Part shown: positions 1 to 10,555 of the stretch, piece by piece
How positions within the stretch are numbered: the stretch's first letter is position 1
How the letters are laid out: each line of letters opens with the position of its first letter
NCBI GenBank assembly: GCA_017302455.1
Contig: JAFLDO010000008.1
Location: 52,384-116,383 of the forward strand
Reading direction: 5' to 3'
DNA: 64,000 bases
From: Accumulibacter sp.
GTDB lineage: Bacteria > Pseudomonadota > Gammaproteobacteria > Burkholderiales > Rhodocyclaceae
The notes under the pieces: generated by a model
What the model was told of the DNA's origin: nothing
The model's input: only the letters and a program-made list of their open reading frames with translations
Database searches by the model: none
Program-made: the position numbers and the translations under genes

Positions 1-619
1 TCTTGACCACGCCCTTGACGATGCTGCCTTCCTTGAGGGCGGCGAGCAGGGCATCGCGCTCTTCGCCGACGCTCGCCTCGAGGACGGCACGCCGCGAGAC
101 CACCACGTTGTTACGCTTGCGGTCGAGCTTGATGACCTTGAATTCGTAGGTCTTGCCTTCGTACGGCGTGGTGTCCTTGACCGGACGCATGTCCACCAGA
201 GAGCCCGGCAGGAAGGCGCGGACGCTGTTGGTCATTACCGTCAGCCCCCCCTTGACCTTGCCGGTGATCGTGCCGACCACGAGACTACCGTCGTTCAGCG
301 CCTGTTCGAGGGCATTCCACGCAGCGACCCGCTTGGCACGGTCGCGCGACAGGCGCGTTTCGCCGAAACCGTTCTCGAGTTGCTCGATGGCCACCTGGAC
401 GAAGTCACCGACCTTGACTTCGAGTTCGCCCTGGTCATTGCGAAATTCCTCAAGTTCGATATAGCTTTCGGACTTGAGGCCGGCATTGACGACGACAAAA
501 TTCTGGTCGATGCGCACGACTTCTGCGGTGATGACCTCTCCAGGGCGCATTTCCTGACGCCCGAGGCTCTCTTCGAAAAGTTCGGCAAAGCTTTCTTGCA
601 TGCTGGGATTGGCTGACAT
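1..619 (-). CDS. rpsA: 30S ribosomal protein S1, N-terminal part (runs off window)
   Basis: The reverse strand from 619 downward encodes a protein starting [19 protein letters not shown], followed by OB-fold S1 repeats with VKGGLTV and VDMRPVKDT, typical of S1. S1 binds mRNA and the 30S subunit during translation initiation. Only about 206 residues (the first S1 domains) are inside the window; the 3' end lies beyond base 1. It sits downstream of the aroA-cmk fusion on the same strand, the usual betaproteobacterial order. The start is the ATG at 617-619. The 183 bp up to the cmk stop hold no gene and could carry an rpsA promoter. Confidence 0.95.
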   Translation of the reverse strand, partial: MSANPSMQESFAELFEESLGRQEMRPGEVITAEVVRIDQNFVVVNAGLKSESYIELEEFRNDQGELEVKVGDFVQVAIEQLENGFGETRLSRDRAKRVAAWNALEQALNDGSLVVGTITGKVKGGLTVMTNSVRAFLPGSLVDMRPVKDTTPYEGKTYEFKVIKLDRKRNNVVVSRRAVLEASVGEERDALLAALKEGSIVKGVVK

Positions 620-802
620 ATATGTTGAGTTACCTAACCGCAACGGCTGCGGGGTGAGTTGATAACGATCACCAGTTCCCGACACTCCGGGGACCCCGCT
701 GCGGAGCAGGTCCGCAGAACCGGCAGGCCGCGGGAGGATCCGCCGCCTGGCCGACGACGACGCGTCGAACTGGTGACACCACTGGCTGACGGCGACTGCC
801 GT

Positions 803-2770
803 TCACCCTTTTTTCGGAACCTTGTTGACCCAGTCGAGCACCTTGGCCACCGCAATTTCGATGGTCAGGTTGGTCGTGTCGAGCAATTCAGCATCCGTAC
901 TCTGCTGCATCGGGGCGACGCTGCGTTGGCTGTCCCGTTCGTCGCGTTCGCGCAAATCCAGCAAGAGATCTGTAATACTAGCAGCGATTCCTTTGTCGAT
1001 CAACTGCTTATGGCGTCTCCTGGCACGCATCTCGACAGTCGCGGTGAGGAAGACCTTGGTCGAGGAATCCGGGAACACCACCGAGCCCATGTCGCGGCCA
1101 TCGGCTACCAGCCCGGGCGGGCGGCGGAAGGCACGCTGCCGGAAGAGCAGCGCCGCGCGCACGCCCGGCAAGGCCGCCACTCGCGAGGCACCGGCGGAGA
1201 TCTTCTCGTTGCGGATGGCATCACCGACATCCTCGCCGGACAGCCTGATCGCGGTGCCGGCAAACTCGACATCGAGACCGGCGGCGATCGCCGCCACGCC
1301 GGCTTCGTCGTCCCAGCCGACGTCCGCCCGGGCAGCGGCCAGGGCCGTCAGCCGATACAAGGCCCCGGAATCGAGGTAGTGCCAGCCGAGCGCCTCGGCG
1401 ACACGCGAGGCGATTGTCCCCTTGCCGGACGCCGAGGTGCCATCGATGGCGATCACCGGCACCGCCTGCGTGACTTCGGCAAAGCGCGCGAAATAGTCGG
1501 GGAAGGTCTTCGCCACCGTCTGCGGATCATTGATGCGCAGCGGCGTCCCCAGGGCCGCCACCGAGAAACACATGGCGATGCGGTGATCGTCGTAGGTGTC
1601 GATCACCGCCGGTTGCAGGGCCCGGCCCGCAAGCGGAGGGGACACGCGAATGAAATCCTCGCCGACATCGACGCGCGCGCCGAGCTTGCGCAACTCGGTC
1701 GCCATGGCGGCGATCCGGTCGGTTTCCTTGACCCGCCAACTCGCGATGTTGCGCAGGCTCGTCGGCCCCTCGGCAAACAGCGCCACGCTGGCCAGGGTCA
1801 TCGCCGCATCGGGAATGTGATTGCAGTCGAGATCGATCCCCTGCAAGCTGCCGGCGTCGGGCGCCGAGGCTTCGAGCCAGTTGGCACCGCAAGTGATTCG
1901 CGCCCCCATCAGCGCCAGCGCATCGGCAAAGCGGACGTCGCCCTGCATCGAGTCACGGCCAACGCCTTCGACGCGCAGCGGCCCTCCGCCGATGGCACCC
2001 AGGGCGAGAAAATACGACGCCGACGAGGCGTCACCTTCCACGTGCAGCACTCCCGGCGAGCGATAGGTGCTACCGGCCGCTACCGTAAAGCGGCGCCAGC
2101 CATCGCGCTGGATCTGCACACCAAAGCGCGCCATGGTCGCCAGCGTGATTTCCACATAGGGTTTCGAGATCAGTTCGCCGACCACTTCGACCGTCGTCTC
2201 GACGCCACGCAGCGGCAGCGCCATCAACAGTCCGCTCAGGAACTGGCTCGACACGTCGCCACGCACGACGACCGCACGCCCCTCCTCGCCCCGACCCGGC
2301 ATCGGCGGGCTGATCGCCAAGGGCGGAAAGCCGGCTTCCCCCAGGTAGCGGATGTCGGCACCGAGTTGCCGCAAACCATCCACCAGGTCGCCAATCGGAC
2401 GTTCGTGCATGCGCGGCACCCCCGACAGCCGGTAGTCACCGCCGGCAAGGGCGAGGACCGCCGTCAGCGGCCGAAAGGCCGTTCCCGCGTTGCCCAGAAA
2501 CAGGTCGGCGGCACGTACGGGAAAAACCCCGCCAACCCCGGTGACGCGAAACACCGTGTCGCCCAGCGGCTCGACGCCAACGCCCAGCGCTCGCAGTGCA
2601 TCGAGCATGCGCGCCGTGTCGTCCGCGACCAGCAGGTCGTGAAGCTCGGTTTCGCCGCTCGCCAGAGCGGCCAGCAGCAGCACACGGTTGGAAATGCTCT
2701 TCGAGCCGGGCAAGCGCAACGTGCCGCGCGCCCCGACCAGTTGCGGCAGATCGAGATAGGCTGTGCTCAC
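803..2770 (-). CDS. aroA-cmk: Fused EPSP synthase / cytidylate kinase
   Basis: One continuous 655-codon frame holds two enzymes. Residues 1 to about 432 are 3-phosphoshikimate 1-carboxyvinyltransferase (EPSP synthase, shikimate pathway), with [10 protein letters not shown] at 20-29, [10 protein letters not shown] near 95 and a [11 protein letters not shown] segment. Residues from about 436 to the end are cytidylate kinase, with P-loop [17 protein letters not shown] and a C-terminal RDxRD-like segment (ERDERDSQR). The join has no stop or frameshift and a very short linker. These genes are normally separate neighbours in betaproteobacteria, so loss of the aroA stop is the simple explanation. 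The start is a GTG whose TG overlaps the tyrA TGA stop (GTGA), implying translational coupling. Confidence 0.93.
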   Translation of the reverse strand: MSTAYLDLPQLVGARGTLRLPGSKSISNRVLLLAALASGETELHDLLVADDTARMLDALRALGVGVEPLGDTVFRVTGVGGVFPVRAADLFLGNAGTAFRPLTAVLALAGGDYRLSGVPRMHERPIGDLVDGLRQLGADIRYLGEAGFPPLAISPPMPGRGEEGRAVVVRGDVSSQFLSGLLMALPLRGVETTVEVVGELISKPYVEITLATMARFGVQIQRDGWRRFTVAAGSTYRSPGVLHVEGDASSASYFLALGAIGGGPLRVEGVGRDSMQGDVRFADALALMGARITCGANWLEASAPDAGSLQGIDLDCNHIPDAAMTLASVALFAEGPTSLRNIASWRVKETDRIAAMATELRKLGARVDVGEDFIRVSPPLAGRALQPAVIDTYDDHRIAMCFSVAALGTPLRINDPQTVAKTFPDYFARFAEVTQAVPVIAIDGTSASGKGTIASRVAEALGWHYLDSGALYRLTALAAARADVGWDDEAGVAAIAAGLDVEFAGTAIRLSGEDVGDAIRNEKISAGASRVAALPGVRAALLFRQRAFRRPPGLVADGRDMGSVVFPDSSTKVFLTATVEMRARRRHKQLIDKGIAASITDLLLDLRERDERDSQRSVAPMQQSTDAELLDTTNLTIEIAVAKVLDWVNKVPKKG

Positions 2771-3669
2771 TCGCTCGCCTTGTTCTCGGCCCAGGCCCGC
2801 CGCGCCGCGCGCGCCACGTCGAAGGCCGCTTCCAGACCGGCACCGTCGGAACGTTGCAGAGCATCGCGCAGCTCATCGAGCTGCGCGCGGTAGCGGTCGA
2901 GTTCGTCGAGCAGCGCCGTCCGGTTGGCCAGACAGATGTCGCGCCACATCTCCGGATGGCTGGCGGCGATACGCGTGAAGTCGCGAAAACCACTCGCCGC
3001 GAAATCGAAAAGGAGATCGCGGTTGTCGCGCCGGGTCAGGTCATGCACCAGGGCAAAAGAGAGGAGGTGGGGCAGGTGGCTGACGGCGGCGAAGACGCGA
3101 TCATGCTCCGCCGGACTCAGCTCCCTGACCAGAGCGCCGCAGCACTCCCATGCCGCGCGCACGCGCGCCACGCTCGCCACCGCGTTCTCGGGAAGCGGCG
3201 TCAGCACCACCTGCTTCTGGCGATAGAGATCGGCGCGCGCAGCCAGCGCACCGCTGTTCTCGGCACCGGCAATCGGATGTGCCGGCACGAACTGCCCAAG
3301 CCGCTCGCCGAAGTGCGCGCGTGCGGCGGCAACCACGTCTCCCTTGGTGCTGCCGGCGTCGGTGACGACGGTCTGCGGGCCCAGACAGGGGGCGATGCGC
3401 GCCATGATCTCGGGGGTCGTTCCGACGGGCGTGGCAATCAGGACGAGGTCGGCGTTGCCCACCTCCTGGCCGATGTTGAAGCCGGCGCGGTCAAGGATGC
3501 CGAGGTCGAGCGCCTGCGTCAGCGAACCCAGGCGTCTTCCAAAACCGACGACCTCGCCAACCTCCCCGGCGGACTTGAGGGCGAGCGCGAAAGAGCCGCC
3601 GATCAGGCCGACGCCAAAGATGACGATCTTGCCGAACTGCGGGGCCCCGTTCACAGCCGGAGAGCCCAC
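2767..3669 (-). CDS. tyrA: Prephenate dehydrogenase
   Basis: A 300-residue NAD(P)-dependent dehydrogenase of tyrosine biosynthesis that converts prephenate to 4-hydroxyphenylpyruvate. The nucleotide-binding Rossmann motif is [13 protein letters not shown] near residue 19. The catalytic region [11 protein letters not shown] and the helical C-terminal half ([26 protein letters not shown]) follow. No chorismate mutase or ACT domain is fused. It starts 11 nt after hisC and ends overlapping the aroA-cmk GTG. The start is not settled: no ATG lies near the N terminus, and GTG at 3669 or 3654 are both possible, neither with a strong Shine-Dalgarno. Confidence 0.93.
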   Translation of the reverse strand: MGSPAVNGAPQFGKIVIFGVGLIGGSFALALKSAGEVGEVVGFGRRLGSLTQALDLGILDRAGFNIGQEVGNADLVLIATPVGTTPEIMARIAPCLGPQTVVTDAGSTKGDVVAAARAHFGERLGQFVPAHPIAGAENSGALAARADLYRQKQVVLTPLPENAVASVARVRAAWECCGALVRELSPAEHDRVFAAVSHLPHLLSFALVHDLTRRDNRDLLFDFAASGFRDFTRIAASHPEMWRDICLANRTALLDELDRYRAQLDELRDALQRSDGAGLEAAFDVARAARRAWAENKASE

Positions 3670-3679
3670 TGCCGGGCGA

Positions 3680-4768
3680 TCACAGGGAACCCCCGAGCGC
3701 TTCCAGGAAGCGGGCGTTCTCTCTCTCCGTGCCGATCGTCACGCGCAGCCACTCGGGCATCCCGTAAGCCGCAATCGGACGCACGATCACCCCATGCCTG
3801 AGCAAGCTCTGGTTCACCAGCGCCGCCTCGCTCACCCGAAAGGTCACGAAATTGCCGTGCGATGGAATGTGCTGGCAGCCGATCCGCTTCAGCCCGCCGA
3901 CGATCTGTTCCATTCCCGCCCGATTCAGGGCATAGCTGCGGGCGACGAATTCATGGTCGTCGAGTGCGGCCGTGGCCGCCGCGAGCGCCATGTTGTTGCA
4001 GTTGAAGGGCTGACGAACGCGATTCATGAGGTCGGCGATCTCGGCCGACGTCAGCGCATAGCCGACGCGCAGGCCCGCCAGACCGTAGATTTTCGAGAAC
4101 GTGCGGGTGATCATTAGATTCGGCAGGTCGGCGAGCCAGGCAGTCGTATCGACCCGATCACCGGGAGACAGGTATTCGTTGTAGGCCTCGTCGAGGACAA
4201 CGACGACATCCGACGGTACCGACTCGACAAACGCCTTGAGCTGGCCATACGGCGCAAAGCTGCCGGTCGGATTGTTGGGGTTGGCAATCCAGACCAGCCG
4301 CGTATCGGGCCGGATCGCGCCGCGCATCGCCTCCAGGTCATGGCCATAATCCCGTGCCGGAACGGCGATTGGTTCGGCACCGGCCGACAGCGTCGCCAGC
4401 GGATAGACGGCAAACGCATACTGGGCGAACACGGCCGTGCGACCGGGCGCGAGAAAAACGCGCGCCACCAGATCGAGAACGTCGTTCGAACCATTGCCGA
4501 GCACGATGCGCTCCATGCCGATGCCCGTCCGCTCAGCCAGCGCCTGTTTCAGCAGGAAGTCGTCCGGGTAGCGCGACAAGTCCGCCATCGCCTGTTCCGC
4601 AGCGGCCCGCGCTTTCGGGCTCATGCCGAGCGGATTTTCGTTGGACGCCAGCTTGACGATCTGGTCGACGGCGATGCCCATCTCGCGCGCCAGCTGGGTA
4701 ATCGGCTTGCCCGGCTGGTAGGGCGAGATGGCCCGGACGTAGGGTAACGATTGTTCGCAGAGTGCCAT
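3680..4768 (-). CDS. hisC: Histidinol-phosphate / aromatic aminotransferase
   Basis: A 362-residue class I/II PLP aminotransferase. The N terminus MALCEQSLPYVRAISPYQPG, the LASNENPLG motif, the NPNNPTG motif and the PLP-lysine segment TFSKIYGLAGLR identify the HisC family. Its place between pheA and tyrA suggests that it also, or mainly, transaminates aromatic keto acids (HisC2-type role); this is inferred from context. The open frame extends far upstream, but the ATG at 4766-4768 is preceded by GAGG at good spacing and gives the family's normal length. The gap to pheA is 23 nt. Confidence 0.93.
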   Translation of the reverse strand: MALCEQSLPYVRAISPYQPGKPITQLAREMGIAVDQIVKLASNENPLGMSPKARAAAEQAMADLSRYPDDFLLKQALAERTGIGMERIVLGNGSNDVLDLVARVFLAPGRTAVFAQYAFAVYPLATLSAGAEPIAVPARDYGHDLEAMRGAIRPDTRLVWIANPNNPTGSFAPYGQLKAFVESVPSDVVVVLDEAYNEYLSPGDRVDTTAWLADLPNLMITRTFSKIYGLAGLRVGYALTSAEIADLMNRVRQPFNCNNMALAAATAALDDHEFVARSYALNRAGMEQIVGGLKRIGCQHIPSHGNFVTFRVSEAALVNQSLLRHGVIVRPIAAYGMPEWLRVTIGTERENARFLEALGGSL

Positions 4769-4791
4769 CGGCAGTCCTCGAAAGTATTGCG

Positions 4792-5883
4792 TTAGTAGGC
4801 CGCCATCGGGTAGGAGCCGAGCAGCTTCAGGTACGGCGCCCGCCGCCCGAGTTCGGCAAGCGCGGCGCGCACAGGCGGATCGTCGCGGTGGCCCTCGACA
4901 TCGACGAAAAAGACGTACTCCCAGAGCGTGTGCCGAGCCGGCCGCGACTCGAGCCGCGTCAACGACACCGCGGCGTCGGAGAAGGGCGACAGCAGCTGGC
5001 TCAAGGCGCCGGTCTGGTTGGCGGCGGACATGATCAGCGACGTCTTGTCGCGCCCCGACGGTCCGGCATCCTGACGACCCAGGACGACGAAACGCGTCGT
5101 GTTGTTCGGCTCGTCCTCGATGTTGCTCGCCAACTGCGGCAGCTGGTAGCGATCGGCCGCCGCCTGCCCGGCGATCGCCGCCGCACCGGCCTCGCCGGCG
5201 GCGAGTTGCGCCGCCTGCGCATTGCTGCCGACCGGTATGCGCTGCGCCTGTGCCAGCGAGCGGTTCAGCCACTCGTGGCATTGCGCCAGCGACTGGGCAT
5301 GCGAATACACCTTGCGCACATCGGCAAGCGACGCTTCGCTGGAGAGCAGGTGCTGATGGATGCGCAGGACCACCTCACCACAGATCTTCAGCGGCGTCGT
5401 CAACAACAGGTCGAGCGTACGTCCGATCGCACCTTCGGTCGAGTTCTCGATCGGCACCACCGCGTAGTCGGCATGCGCGGCCTCGACCTCGCGGAAGACA
5501 TCGTCAATCGAGATCTGCGGCATCAGGCGGGCGGCGTGACCGAAGTGCTTGGTCGCCGCACCCTCCGAAAAGGTGCCGAGAGGTCCGAGGAAGGCGATGC
5601 CCAGCGGCTGCTCGAGCGACAGGCACGCCGACATCACTTCGCGGAAGAACCAGGTGATCGTTTCGTTGGCCAGTGGGCCCGGGTTCATTTCCTGGACCCG
5701 GTGCAGCACCTGAGCCTCACGCTCCGGACGGTAAATGAAACCCGCTTCGCCGTGGCGCGCCTTGATCTGGCCAACCTGCTGCGCATACCTGGCACGCTGG
5801 TTCAGCAGTTCGAGCAGATCACCATCAACTCGGTCGATCTGCTGACGGACGATCGCCAGCTCCTTCTGCAGATCCTCGTTCAT
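4792..5883 (-). CDS. pheA: Chorismate mutase / prephenate dehydratase (P-protein)
   Basis: A 363-residue bifunctional enzyme of phenylalanine synthesis. Residues 1 to about 85 form the AroQ-type chorismate mutase helix bundle (QQIDRVDGDLLELLNQRARY). The prephenate dehydratase domain follows (IAFLGPLGTFSEGAA; VVPIENSTEGAIGRTLDLL; the FVVLGRQ segment after NNTTR). A C-terminal ACT domain carries the phenylalanine-binding ESRP motif. The ATG at 5883 has GGGAG just upstream and is preferred over a Met 12 codons earlier. In many betaproteobacteria serC lies between gyrA and pheA; here only about 100 bp separate them and no serC is present. Confidence 0.95.
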   Translation of the reverse strand: MNEDLQKELAIVRQQIDRVDGDLLELLNQRARYAQQVGQIKARHGEAGFIYRPEREAQVLHRVQEMNPGPLANETITWFFREVMSACLSLEQPLGIAFLGPLGTFSEGAATKHFGHAARLMPQISIDDVFREVEAAHADYAVVPIENSTEGAIGRTLDLLLTTPLKICGEVVLRIHQHLLSSEASLADVRKVYSHAQSLAQCHEWLNRSLAQAQRIPVGSNAQAAQLAAGEAGAAAIAGQAAADRYQLPQLASNIEDEPNNTTRFVVLGRQDAGPSGRDKTSLIMSAANQTGALSQLLSPFSDAAVSLTRLESRPARHTLWEYVFFVDVEGHRDDPPVRAALAELGRRAPYLKLLGSYPMAAY

Positions 5884-5983
5884 GCTCCCACCCGCAGTCA
5901 CCAGCCGCCGGTCGACCACTCACCACCCAGGACGGCCAAGGAGGCCGGCGCAACAGGGGCGGTCGAAACATGCAGCACGCGCG

Positions 5984-8602
5984 TCACTCCTCGCCCGGAT
6001 CAGCGTACTGGCCCCCGGCTGCCGGCTCACCTGGCTGCTCGACCAGATCGGCAATCTCGGCATCGTCTTCGGTCTCGACGATCTTCTCGAGGCCCGCCAG
6101 CTTCTCGCCGGCGTCAAGGGCAATCAGTGTCACGCCCTGCGTGGCGCGACCCAACTCGCGAATCTCACGCACACGAGTGCGGATCAACACGCCACCGGTC
6201 GTGATCAGCATGATCTCGTCCTCATCACGAACCAGGCGAGCGGCCACCACTCTGCCGTTGCGCTCGCTGCCGGCAATGGCGATGACGCCCTGCGTGCCAC
6301 GCCCCGAATGCCGGAAATCCGCGAGCACCGTGCGCTTGCCGAAGCCATTCTCGGTGGCCACCAGGACGGTCTGCTGATCGTTGTCGGCGACCAGCAGCGA
6401 GAGAACCTGTTGCTGGTCCGCCAGCCGCATCCCGCGCACACCGCGCGCCGTGCGTCCCATCGGCCGGACGTCCTCCTCGTCGAACCACACCGCCTTGCCG
6501 GCGTCGGAAACCAGGACCACGTCCTGCGTACCGTTGGTGATCTCGGCACCGATCAGGACGTCCTCGTCATCGAGGGCGACGGCGATGATGCCGGCCTTGC
6601 GCGGATTCGAGAAATCGGACAGCGGCGTCTTCTTCACCGTCCCTTGTGCCGTGCACATGAAGATGTAGCGATCGTCGGTAAACTCCTTGACCGGCAGGAT
6701 CGCGCTGATCTTCTCGCCTTCCTCGAACGGGAACAGGTTCACGATCGGCTTGCCGCGACTGGTTCGCGTCCCTTGCGGCACTTCATAGACCTTCAGCCAG
6801 TACACCCGGCCCCGATTGGTGAAGCAGAGAATGAAATCGTGCGTGTTGGCGACGAACAGGTGATCGACGAAATCATCGGTTTTCATCGCCGCCGCCTGCT
6901 TGCCGCGTCCGCCACGCCGCTGCGCCCGGTAGTCGGCGAGCGGCTGCGATTTGATGTAGCCGGTGTGCGACAGCGTCACGACCATATCGACGGGGGTGAT
7001 GAAGTCCTCGATACCCAGGTCCTGGGTGCTGATGACGATCTCCGAACGCCGCTTGTCACCGAACTGGGCACGGATCGCGGTCAGTTCCTCGACGATCATC
7101 TCGGTGATCCGCTCCGGCCGCGCCAGGATATCCATCAGGTCGGCGATGCGCGCCAGGAGTTCGCCGTAATCCGCGACGATCTTGTCGCGTTCGAGACCGG
7201 TCAGTCGTTGCAGGCGCAGTTCGAGGATCGCCTGCGCCTGCGCTTCGGAGAGCAGATAACCGCTCGCCGACAGCCCGTATTCCAGGCCCAGCCCTTGCGG
7301 ACGCGTGGCGTCGAGCGCCGCACGCTGCAGCATCTCGGCCACCGTCGGTGACGTCCACAACCGCGACATCAAGCCGCGGCGAGCATCGGCCGGCGTCGGC
7401 GACGCCTTGATCAGGGCGATGATTTCATCGACGTTGTCGAGCGCCACCGCCAGGCCTTCCTGGATGTGTGCCCGTTCGCGCGCCTTGCGCAGTTCGAAAA
7501 CGGTGCGCCGGGTGAGCACTTCGCGTCGGTGCCGCAGGAAACACTCGAGCATCTGCTTGAGGTTCAGGAGCCGTGGCTGGCCGTCGACCAGCGCCACCAT
7601 GTTCATGCCGAAGGTATCCTGGAGCTGCGTCTGCTTGTACAGGCAGTTCAACACCACCTCGGCGACTTCGCCGCGCTTCAGCTCGATGACGACGCGCATG
7701 CCCGACTTGTCGGACTCGTCGCGCAGGTCGGAAATGCCCTCGATCCGCTTCTCGTTGACCAGCTCGCCGATCTTCTCGAGCAGCGTCCGCTTGTTCACCT
7801 GGTAGGGCAGTTCGTCGATGATGATCGCCTGACGGTTGTTGCCCTTGTCCATGTCCTCGAAATGCGTCCGGCCGCGCATCACCACGCGCCCACGCCCGGT
7901 GCGGTAGCCCTCGCGCACGCCGGCGACGCCGTAGATGATGCCGGCCGTCGGAAAGTCGGGGCCCGGCACCAGGTCGATCAGTTCGTCGATCGTCACCTCG
8001 GCGTTGTTGAGCAGCGCCAGGCAGGCATCGATGATTTCGCCCAGGTTATGCGGCGGAATGTTGGTCGCCATGCCGACGGCGATGCCCGCCGAGCCGTTGA
8101 TCAGCAGATTCGGAATGCGCGCCGGCATGACCAGCGGCTCCTCCTCGGAGCCGTCGTAGTTGGGTCCGAAATCGACCGTTTCCTTGTCGATGTCGGCCAG
8201 CAGTTCATGCCCGATACGCGCCATCCGCACTTCGGTGTAACGCATCGCCGCGGCGTTGTCGCCGTCGACCGAGCCGAAGTTGCCCTGCCCGTCGACCAGC
8301 ATGTAGCGCAGCGAGAAATTCTGCGCCATGCGCACGATGGTGTCGTAGACGGCCGTGTCGCCATGCGGGTGGTACTTGCCGATGACATCACCGACGATAC
8401 GGGCCGACTTCTTGTAGGGCTTGTTCCAGTCGTTCGACAGCTCGTGCATGGCGAAGAGGACGCGCCGATGCACCGGCTTGAGACCGTCGCGGGCGTCCGG
8501 CAGAGCCCGCCCGACAATGACGCTCATTGCATAATCGAGATACGAGCGCCGCATCTCGTCTTCGAGGCTGACGGGCAGGGTTTCCTTGGCGAAAGCTTCC
8601 AT
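5984..8602 (-). CDS. gyrA: DNA gyrase subunit A
   Basis: An 872-residue type IIA topoisomerase subunit that introduces negative supercoils together with GyrB. The N terminus [28 protein letters not shown] is characteristic. The active-site tyrosine lies in [11 protein letters not shown] (about residue 122). The quinolone-determining region reads [14 protein letters not shown], with Thr where E. coli has Ser83. The C-terminal beta-pinwheel carries the GyrA box QRRGGRGK. An acidic tail ends the protein. It starts at an ATG on the minus strand and heads the aromatic amino acid cluster. Confidence 0.97.
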   Translation of the reverse strand: MEAFAKETLPVSLEDEMRRSYLDYAMSVIVGRALPDARDGLKPVHRRVLFAMHELSNDWNKPYKKSARIVGDVIGKYHPHGDTAVYDTIVRMAQNFSLRYMLVDGQGNFGSVDGDNAAAMRYTEVRMARIGHELLADIDKETVDFGPNYDGSEEEPLVMPARIPNLLINGSAGIAVGMATNIPPHNLGEIIDACLALLNNAEVTIDELIDLVPGPDFPTAGIIYGVAGVREGYRTGRGRVVMRGRTHFEDMDKGNNRQAIIIDELPYQVNKRTLLEKIGELVNEKRIEGISDLRDESDKSGMRVVIELKRGEVAEVVLNCLYKQTQLQDTFGMNMVALVDGQPRLLNLKQMLECFLRHRREVLTRRTVFELRKARERAHIQEGLAVALDNVDEIIALIKASPTPADARRGLMSRLWTSPTVAEMLQRAALDATRPQGLGLEYGLSASGYLLSEAQAQAILELRLQRLTGLERDKIVADYGELLARIADLMDILARPERITEMIVEELTAIRAQFGDKRRSEIVISTQDLGIEDFITPVDMVVTLSHTGYIKSQPLADYRAQRRGGRGKQAAAMKTDDFVDHLFVANTHDFILCFTNRGRVYWLKVYEVPQGTRTSRGKPIVNLFPFEEGEKISAILPVKEFTDDRYIFMCTAQGTVKKTPLSDFSNPRKAGIIAVALDDEDVLIGAEITNGTQDVVLVSDAGKAVWFDEEDVRPMGRTARGVRGMRLADQQQVLSLLVADNDQQTVLVATENGFGKRTVLADFRHSGRGTQGVIAIAGSERNGRVVAARLVRDEDEIMLITTGGVLIRTRVREIRELGRATQGVTLIALDAGEKLAGLEKIVETEDDAEIADLVEQPGEPAAGGQYADPGEE

Positions 8603-8887
8603 CTTCTTCCCGCTGATGACGCGACTGAGGGGGTAATGTCGGCGTCGTGATCAAGCCCGTGATTCTATCACGCCAGCGCTGCCTCTGGCCTGACGAGTCG
8701 CGCATTGGCGCGCATTGGCGGCGGTCAGACGGCGCGGGGCGCGGGCTGGATCCGTATACGCCAGGAGTCCCAGTGGCGGGCACGGTCGATGCCCTGGGCA
8801 GGCTCGCGCGCATCAATCGACACGCCGGCAGATACTGCGACCGCGGCGGCGCGGCGCCGGGCGTTTGCGCCGGCCGGGCGGCAGCGA

Positions 8888-10555
8888 TCAGCTAGCGCCG
8901 ATGGTTTCCCGCAAGGCGCGCACCTGCGCCAGGCCAGCGGCGTCGTCGAGCCTCGCGAAAGCCGCCTCGGCCAGCGTCAGGACGTCCCGCGCCTCCTCGC
9001 GCGCGCCGCCCATCGCCAGCACCTGCGCCAACAGTTGGCCGATTCCTCCGATGAAATCCGGGCGACCGAGCTGCCGGCTGGTCGCGAAGGCCGCGACGAG
9101 GTCGTCGTGGATCCGCTGCAGGCCGCCACTCTCGTGCTCGCCGCGCTGCAAGCGAAGCGCAGCCATCGAGTAGCGGATGTGCGCGAGGCTGTCGATATCG
9201 CCCAAGCGCTCGGCGACCGGCAGCCGTTGTTCGTGCAAGGCCAGCGCCTCGTCGAGCTGTCCGCGGGAGGCGAGGATGTCGGCGATCCTGCCCTGGGTCA
9301 CCGCCTTCGACCGGACGTCGCCGAGGCGCTCGAAAGCGAGAAGCACTTCTTGGCGAAGGATGCGCAGCGCCTCGTCGAGCTGGCCGCGGGAGGCGAGGAT
9401 GTCGGCGATCTTGCCCTGGGTCACCGCCTTCTCCCGGACGTCGCCGAGGCGCTCATAGACGGGCAGCTGTTCTTCGACGCGGATGCGCAGCGCCTCGTCG
9501 AGCTGGCCGCGGGAGGCGAGGATGTCCGCGATGCAGCCCTGGGTCACCGCCTTCGACCGGACGTCGCCGAGGCGCTCATAGACGGGCAGCTCTTCTTCGA
9601 CGCGGAGGCGCAGCGCCTCGTCGAGCTGGCCGCGGGAGACGAGAATGTCGGCGATGTAGCCCTGGGTCACCGCCTTCGACCGGACGTCGCCGAGGCGCTC
9701 ATAGACGGGCAGCTGTTCTTCGACGCGGAGGCGCATCGCCTCGTCGAGCTGGCCGCAGGAGGCGAGGATGTCGGCGATGCGACCGACGGCGACGGCTGCG
9801 CTGCGACGATCGTCAATTTCGCGGAACGCCGCCCCTGCGGCCTTGGCGTGTGCCAGAGCGGCCTCCGAGCGGCCGAGCGACTGCTCGATGTCGCTGGCTT
9901 CGAGCATCAAATCGGCGTCCGGTCCGCCCGGCTCGCCAATGCTCCGCAGATAGTCGCCGATCTCGGCCAGGCGTCGTTCGCGCTGCGCGCGCTCGGCGCT
10001 GCCGAGGAAGATCGAACCACGGTGCACCGCCAGACGCTCCGCTGGCGGGTGCGAGAAATCGAGCACCGCCGCGCGCCACGCCCAGAGGTCCGGGGCTTCG
10101 CTGGCGACGGTCGCGATGGTGCCGGGGTCGAGCCACAGCACGAGCGTATTGGGGACGTCGGCGGCCAGCGACTCGCGGCGATAGTTGAGCGCATGCAGGG
10201 CTTCCGGACCGGCTTGCCGCAGCCAGGCCTCGACGCCGACGAGGTGGATCGGGTTGTGCTGCGGGCCGATCCGCCGCAACTCGTCGAGCACCACCGACGG
10301 CCCGGCGAGCGGCACGAGATCGACGATTACTGCCGACGGGTGGCGGACGTCGATGCGGTCGATCAGCGCTTGCCGATAGGCGAACGAGAGGCACCCGGCG
10401 AAGACCAGTTGAAAGCCGCCGGCGTGCTCGAGCAGGCGTTGCAGGCGCAGGAAATCGCCGCTGTGGCGACCGTCGAGATCCTCGCCGAAAACCGCCGCCG
10501 GCGCGCTCGAACTGGCCGCTGCCAGAGTCGGCTGTTTAGCTACGGGAGAGTTCAT
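8888..10555 (-). CDS. TPR-repeat protein paired with P-loop ATPase
   Basis: A 555-residue protein starting MNSPVAKQPTLAAASS. Residues 25 to about 200 form an alpha/beta domain (FQLVFAGCLSFAYRQALIDRI, HLVGVEAWL, LNYRRESLA, LWAWRAAVLDF) that looks like a P-loop-type fold without a good Walker A; this assignment is inference. From about 250 onward there are five consecutive 41-residue repeats around IADILASRGQLDEAL and ERLGDVRSKAVTQG, a kinesin-light-chain-like TPR arrangement, followed by more diverged TPRs. The gene overlaps the 3' end of the upstream ATPase by about 20 nt. Such ATPase/TPR pairs resemble signalling or conflict modules, but the function is unknown. The Met at 10555 is chosen over one 11 codons upstream. 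Confidence 0.75.
   Translation of the reverse strand: MNSPVAKQPTLAAASSSAPAAVFGEDLDGRHSGDFLRLQRLLEHAGGFQLVFAGCLSFAYRQALIDRIDVRHPSAVIVDLVPLAGPSVVLDELRRIGPQHNPIHLVGVEAWLRQAGPEALHALNYRRESLAADVPNTLVLWLDPGTIATVASEAPDLWAWRAAVLDFSHPPAERLAVHRGSIFLGSAERAQRERRLAEIGDYLRSIGEPGGPDADLMLEASDIEQSLGRSEAALAHAKAAGAAFREIDDRRSAAVAVGRIADILASCGQLDEAMRLRVEEQLPVYERLGDVRSKAVTQGYIADILVSRGQLDEALRLRVEEELPVYERLGDVRSKAVTQGCIADILASRGQLDEALRIRVEEQLPVYERLGDVREKAVTQGKIADILASRGQLDEALRILRQEVLLAFERLGDVRSKAVTQGRIADILASRGQLDEALALHEQRLPVAERLGDIDSLAHIRYSMAALRLQRGEHESGGLQRIHDDLVAAFATSRQLGRPDFIGGIGQLLAQVLAMGGAREEARDVLTLAEAAFARLDDAAGLAQVRALRETIGAS
9260..9800. repeat. 123-bp tandem coding repeats in the TPR gene
   Basis: The segment CGGACGTCGCCGAGG recurs at 9312, 9435, 9558 and 9681, an exact 123-bp period, and the intervening sequence is nearly identical between units. 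Each unit encodes one 41-residue TPR. The low divergence indicates recent duplication or ongoing gene conversion and would allow the repeat number to change between strains. Confidence 0.9.

Noticed and set aside
659..2893. Very long open frame (744 codons) opposite the AroA-Cmk gene
   Set aside because: High-GC antisense shadow: Arg/Gly/His-rich, no domain, and the other strand is a clear enzyme.
8300..8370. GyrA Thr at the Ser83 position as a quinolone-resistance mutation
   Set aside because: Thr is the wild-type residue in many genera; no evidence of selection.
9260..9800. CRISPR-like regular repeats
   Set aside because: Period is 123 bp, all units are coding TPRs with no spacers.
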